Part shown: piece by piece, positions 63,398-64,000 of the stretch | Numbering within the stretch: position 1 is the stretch's first letter | Layout: every line of letters begins with the position of its first letter | NCBI RefSeq assembly: GCF_001937665.1 | Contig: NZ_MSKL01000011.1 | Location: forward strand, 1 to 64,000 | Direction: 5' to 3' | Length of the DNA stretch: 64,000 nt | From: Actinomyces oris | GTDB taxonomy: Bacteria; Actinomycetota; Actinomycetes; Actinomycetales; Actinomycetaceae | The notes under the pieces: model-generated | Seen by the model: the letters and a program-made list of their open reading frames with translations, nothing else | Database searches by the model: none | What the model was told of the DNA's origin: nothing | Program-made: the position numbers and the translations under genes

Positions 63398-64000
63398 TCA
63401 CAGACCCAGCTCGCCGCCGAAGTCGCCTTCCTCGAGGCGCTTCTTGACCGTCATGAGGTAGCGGGCCGCGTCCGCACCGTCCACCAGTCGGTGGTCGTAG
63501 GACAGGGCCAGGTAGCACACCGAGCGGATGGCGATGACCTCGCCGCCATCGGCGTCCTTGATGACGCGGGGCTGGCGCTGGATGGCGCCCAGGCCAAGGA
63601 TCGCCACCTCCGGCTGGTTGATGATCGGGGTGTCGAACAGAGCACCGCCGCTGCCGGTGTTGGTGATCGTGAAGGTCGAGCCGCTGAGCTCATCGGGGTT
63701 GACCTTGTTGTCCCGGGTGCGGGCGGCCAGGTCATTGATGCGCTTGGCCAGCCCGGGGATGTTGAGATCCCCGGCATTCTTGACCACGGGCACGAGCAGG
63801 CCGCGCGGCGTGTCCACCGCGATGCCAACGTGCTCGACGTCGTGGTAGGTGACGTTCTTGCCCTCGATGGAGGCGTTGATCTTCGGGTGGGCCTTGAGAG
63901 CCTCCGTGGCCGCCTGGACGAAGAAGGGCAGGAAGGTCAGTTTGGTGCCGTTCTTGGCCAGGAAGTCGTTCTTCGCGCGGGCCCGCAGCGCGGCCACGCG
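63398..64000 (-). CDS. Dihydrolipoamide acyltransferase (E2), 3' part
   Basis: Partial gene running off the right edge; at least 200 aa of the catalytic domain are seen. Features are [58 protein letters not shown] and the catalytic HxxxDG in [15 protein letters not shown]. It is the acyltransferase of a 2-oxoacid dehydrogenase complex, either pyruvate (aceF-type) or 2-oxoglutarate (sucB); the lipoyl domains that would decide lie outside. LipA and LipB supply its cofactor. The terminator at 63335-63371 ends it. Confidence 0.93.
   Translation of the reverse strand, partial: RVAALRARAKNDFLAKNGTKLTFLPFFVQAATEALKAHPKINASIEGKNVTYHDVEHVGIAVDTPRGLLVPVVKNAGDLNIPGLAKRINDLAARTRDNKVNPDELSGSTFTITNTGSGGALFDTPIINQPEVAILGLGAIQRQPRVIKDADGGEVIAIRSVCYLALSYDHRLVDGADAARYLMTVKKRLEEGDFGGELGL

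Noticed and set aside
1-64000. CRISPR arrays
   Set aside because: No regularly spaced direct repeats were seen by eye in any gap; the only direct repeat of note is the two-copy 37-bp duplication in the IS.

Overview
The window looks like chromosomal DNA of a high-GC actinobacterium, most probably an Actinomyces-type oral or commensal species. This is inferred from gene content: a homodimeric AceE, DUF3052 and DUF4191 proteins, the GlnA1/GlnE/GlnA2 set, many GTG/TTG starts and a type A RNase P RNA. No 16S or marker comparison was possible. The backbone lies at about 1-9.8 kb and 37.2-64 kb, with an accessory island of about 27 kb between them.

Left backbone (1-9.8 kb): a DUF3060 lipoprotein, aceE, a DUF3052 protein, tRNA-Val(TAC), an alpha/beta hydrolase, a small OmdA/YdeI-type protein, and a class I aminotransferase flanked by two proteins that share a DUF1266-like signature.

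Island (about 9.8-37.2 kb): it is a mosaic. The left part (9.8-25.1 kb) mixes AT-rich genes with normal-GC genes. It holds a two-helix-turn-helix protein, several unknown membrane or secreted proteins, a decayed IS3-family element carrying an internal 37-bp duplication, an 858-aa AAA_13-type ATPase with a CxxC hook and a C-terminal RxxxE...H pattern (possibly RloC/PrrC-like), a RecB-like PD-(D/E)XK nuclease, an XRE regulator with a palindromic putative operator, and an AT-rich three-gene operon of unknown function. The right part (26.0-37.2 kb) is a compact integrative, probably mobilisable module. It has small element proteins, an MT-A70 methyltransferase, a VirD4/TraG-like ATPase, a replication-relaxation protein, a resolvase-fold protein lacking the catalytic serine, and a large serine recombinase whose reading frame ends inside a tRNA-Leu(TAA) gene. 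Next to that tRNA lies a 92-nt isoleucine tRNA that can form two anticodon-like arms, TAT and GAT.

Right backbone (37.4-64 kb): a Nif3-like protein, a coiled-coil protein related to zinc-ribbon proteins but lacking cysteines, YaaA, rnpB, a DUF2510-like membrane protein, map, panB, then a nitrogen block (glnA2-glnE, a histidine phosphatase, a polar amino-acid ABC transporter, glnA1). It continues with DUF4191, lipA, lipB, a kinase-like membrane protein with altered catalytic residues, a CrtI-like/ferredoxin-reductase fusion divergent from a TetR regulator, and a leaderless HTH gene paired with a Clp_N-SRPBCC protein. The 2-oxoacid dehydrogenase E2 gene runs off the right edge.

Functional links: AceE, LipA, LipB and the E2 protein belong to lipoate-dependent 2-oxoacid oxidation. 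GlnE would adenylylate GlnA1, which keeps the target tyrosine, but not GlnA2, which has tryptophan there. The island combines mobility genes with candidate defence genes beside tRNAs that read codons rare in high-GC genomes.
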